A DNA stretch of 33,531 nt from Chitinophagaceae bacterium (GTDB taxonomy: Bacteria; Bacteroidota; Bacteroidia; Chitinophagales; Chitinophagaceae), in the NCBI GenBank assembly GCA_027486835.1, contig JAIXOJ010000214.1, positions 1 to 33,531 on the forward strand, written 5' to 3'. The position numbers and the translations under genes are program-made. The stretch's first letter is position 1. Each line of letters begins with the position of its first letter. Shown in pieces: positions 33,182 through 33,531 of the stretch. Below the pieces are notes generated by a model that saw only the letters and a program-made list of their open reading frames with translations, ran no database searches and had not been told where the DNA came from.

Positions 33182-33271
33182 AGCGTTAAAATGATTATTT
33201 AGTGGTTAAAAAATACTTTTATTTAATTTATCCTATCCATAACTGGTGTTGATTCACTTATACCGCACTCC

Positions 33272-33531
33272 ATGAAACACCATTTTTCTATTTTAATTGC
33301 GTTATTTTCTAACGCAACATCATTATTTTCTACTCTGGCGGCTATTCTGCCAACCCTAGCGGCTATTCCGCCAACACTGGCGGAGGTTCCGCCAACTCTG
33401 GCGAAGGTTCCGCCAACACTGGCGGAAGGTTCGCCAACACTGGCAGAGGTTCCGCCAACACTGGCGAAGGTTTCGCCAACACTGGCGGAGGTTCCGCCAA
33501 CACTGGCGGAAGGTTCGCCAACACTGGCGGA
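33272..33531 (+). CDS. Possible heptad-repeat ORF, open at the window edge
   Basis: From ATG 33272 the plus strand is open for 86 codons to the window end. It starts MKHHFSILIALFSNATSLFS, a hydrophobic opening, and then becomes heptads of the form TLAEVPP, TLAKVPP and TLAEGSP. Most other frames through the array are also open because a 21-bp unit without stops is open by default, so openness alone is not evidence of coding. In its favour are an ATG with a signal-like hydrophobic start in the same frame and the unbroken phase from degraded to perfect units. It may instead be non-coding DNA. Confidence 0.25.
   Translation, partial: MKHHFSILIALFSNATSLFSTLAAILPTLAAIPPTLAEVPPTLAKVPPTLAEGSPTLAEVPPTLAKVSPTLAEVPPTLAEGSPTLA
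33332..33531. repeat. Tandem array of palindromic 21-bp units, running off the window
   Basis: Nine full units start at 33332 and every 21 bp after, plus an 11-bp partial unit at the edge. The typical unit is built from two inverted pairs: TCCGCCA-ACAC-TGGCGGA and TGGCGGA-GGT-TCCGCCA, so almost every base lies in an arm or a 3-4 nt loop. The first two units are degraded and those to the right are cleaner. The unit starting 33458 has GGCGAA and TTCGCC arms in place of GGCGGA and TCCGCC, so both arms changed and pairing is kept. The GC content is far above the surrounding DNA. Confidence 0.9.

Noticed and set aside
33332-33531. CRISPR array
   Set aside because: The repeats are directly tandem with no unique spacers, and no cas genes are present.
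32495-33531. Homology between the ILPTLPTLPAMP segment of the Fn3-like protein and the TLAAILPTLAAIPP start of the array
   Set aside because: The peptides look alike but the DNA differs and they are on opposite strands. The similarity is probably compositional.

Overview
The window is AT-rich DNA from a member of the Bacteroidota, most likely of the Chitinophagales/Sphingobacteriia type. The evidence is a SusC-like TonB receptor with a carboxypeptidase-regulatory-like domain next to a DUF4249 lipoprotein, a LytS/LytTR pair, DUF5700, DUF6090-like, DUF4932-like and DUF2268 proteins, a RhuM protein, few Shine-Dalgarno sites, and 14 signal peptides that all place Gln directly after the predicted signal peptidase I site. 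Nothing here fixes a genus.

Layout. 1-95 is the tail of an unrecognised gene. 181-231 is a 16-codon copy of the 5' end of oxyR. 279-932 encodes a small secreted protein. 933-1654 is a non-coding stretch with overlapping hairpins and a 21-bp tandem repeat. 1655-3390 is a LytS-type kinase and its LytTR regulator, overlapping by 4 bp. 3740-16609 is a long same-strand run rich in secreted or membrane peptidases: an M1-like gluzincin, a DUF5700 protein, a CPBP protease, a decayed S41 fragment, a transglutaminase-like gene broken by one TGA codon, a two-lobed aspartyl protease, two S41 proteases, a DUF4932-like protein with a degenerate metal motif, and a DUF2268 gluzincin. 17237-20354 is the TonB receptor and DUF4249 pair. 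20523-27077 is a compact operon-like run: a small secreted protein, TolC, a lipoprotein adaptor, an FtsX/MacB permease, an ABC ATPase, a predicted outer-membrane barrel protein and a receiver-like protein lacking the phospho-acceptor Asp. Intact oxyR follows at 27264.

From 28364 rightward the genes are on the minus strand and look like an accessory or defence neighbourhood: RhuM, a helical unknown, a YbjQ-type protein with a zinc ribbon, an Mrr-like nuclease and a possible Fn3-like protein. The window ends inside a second 21-bp tandem array whose units are palindromic.

The most striking large-scale feature is a near-identical 39-bp direct repeat (184-222 and 27267-27305; 37 of 39 match, last 28 bp identical) formed by the start of oxyR. 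Recombination across it would remove about 27 kb, containing the two-component system, peptidases, TonB pair and exporter, and leave an intact oxyR with a GTG start. That makes the whole block a candidate inserted or excisable segment, although no integrase is visible. A working inference is that the block senses, imports, exports and/or processes peptides in the cell envelope. No substrate or precursor peptide is proven, though two short ORFs are candidates.
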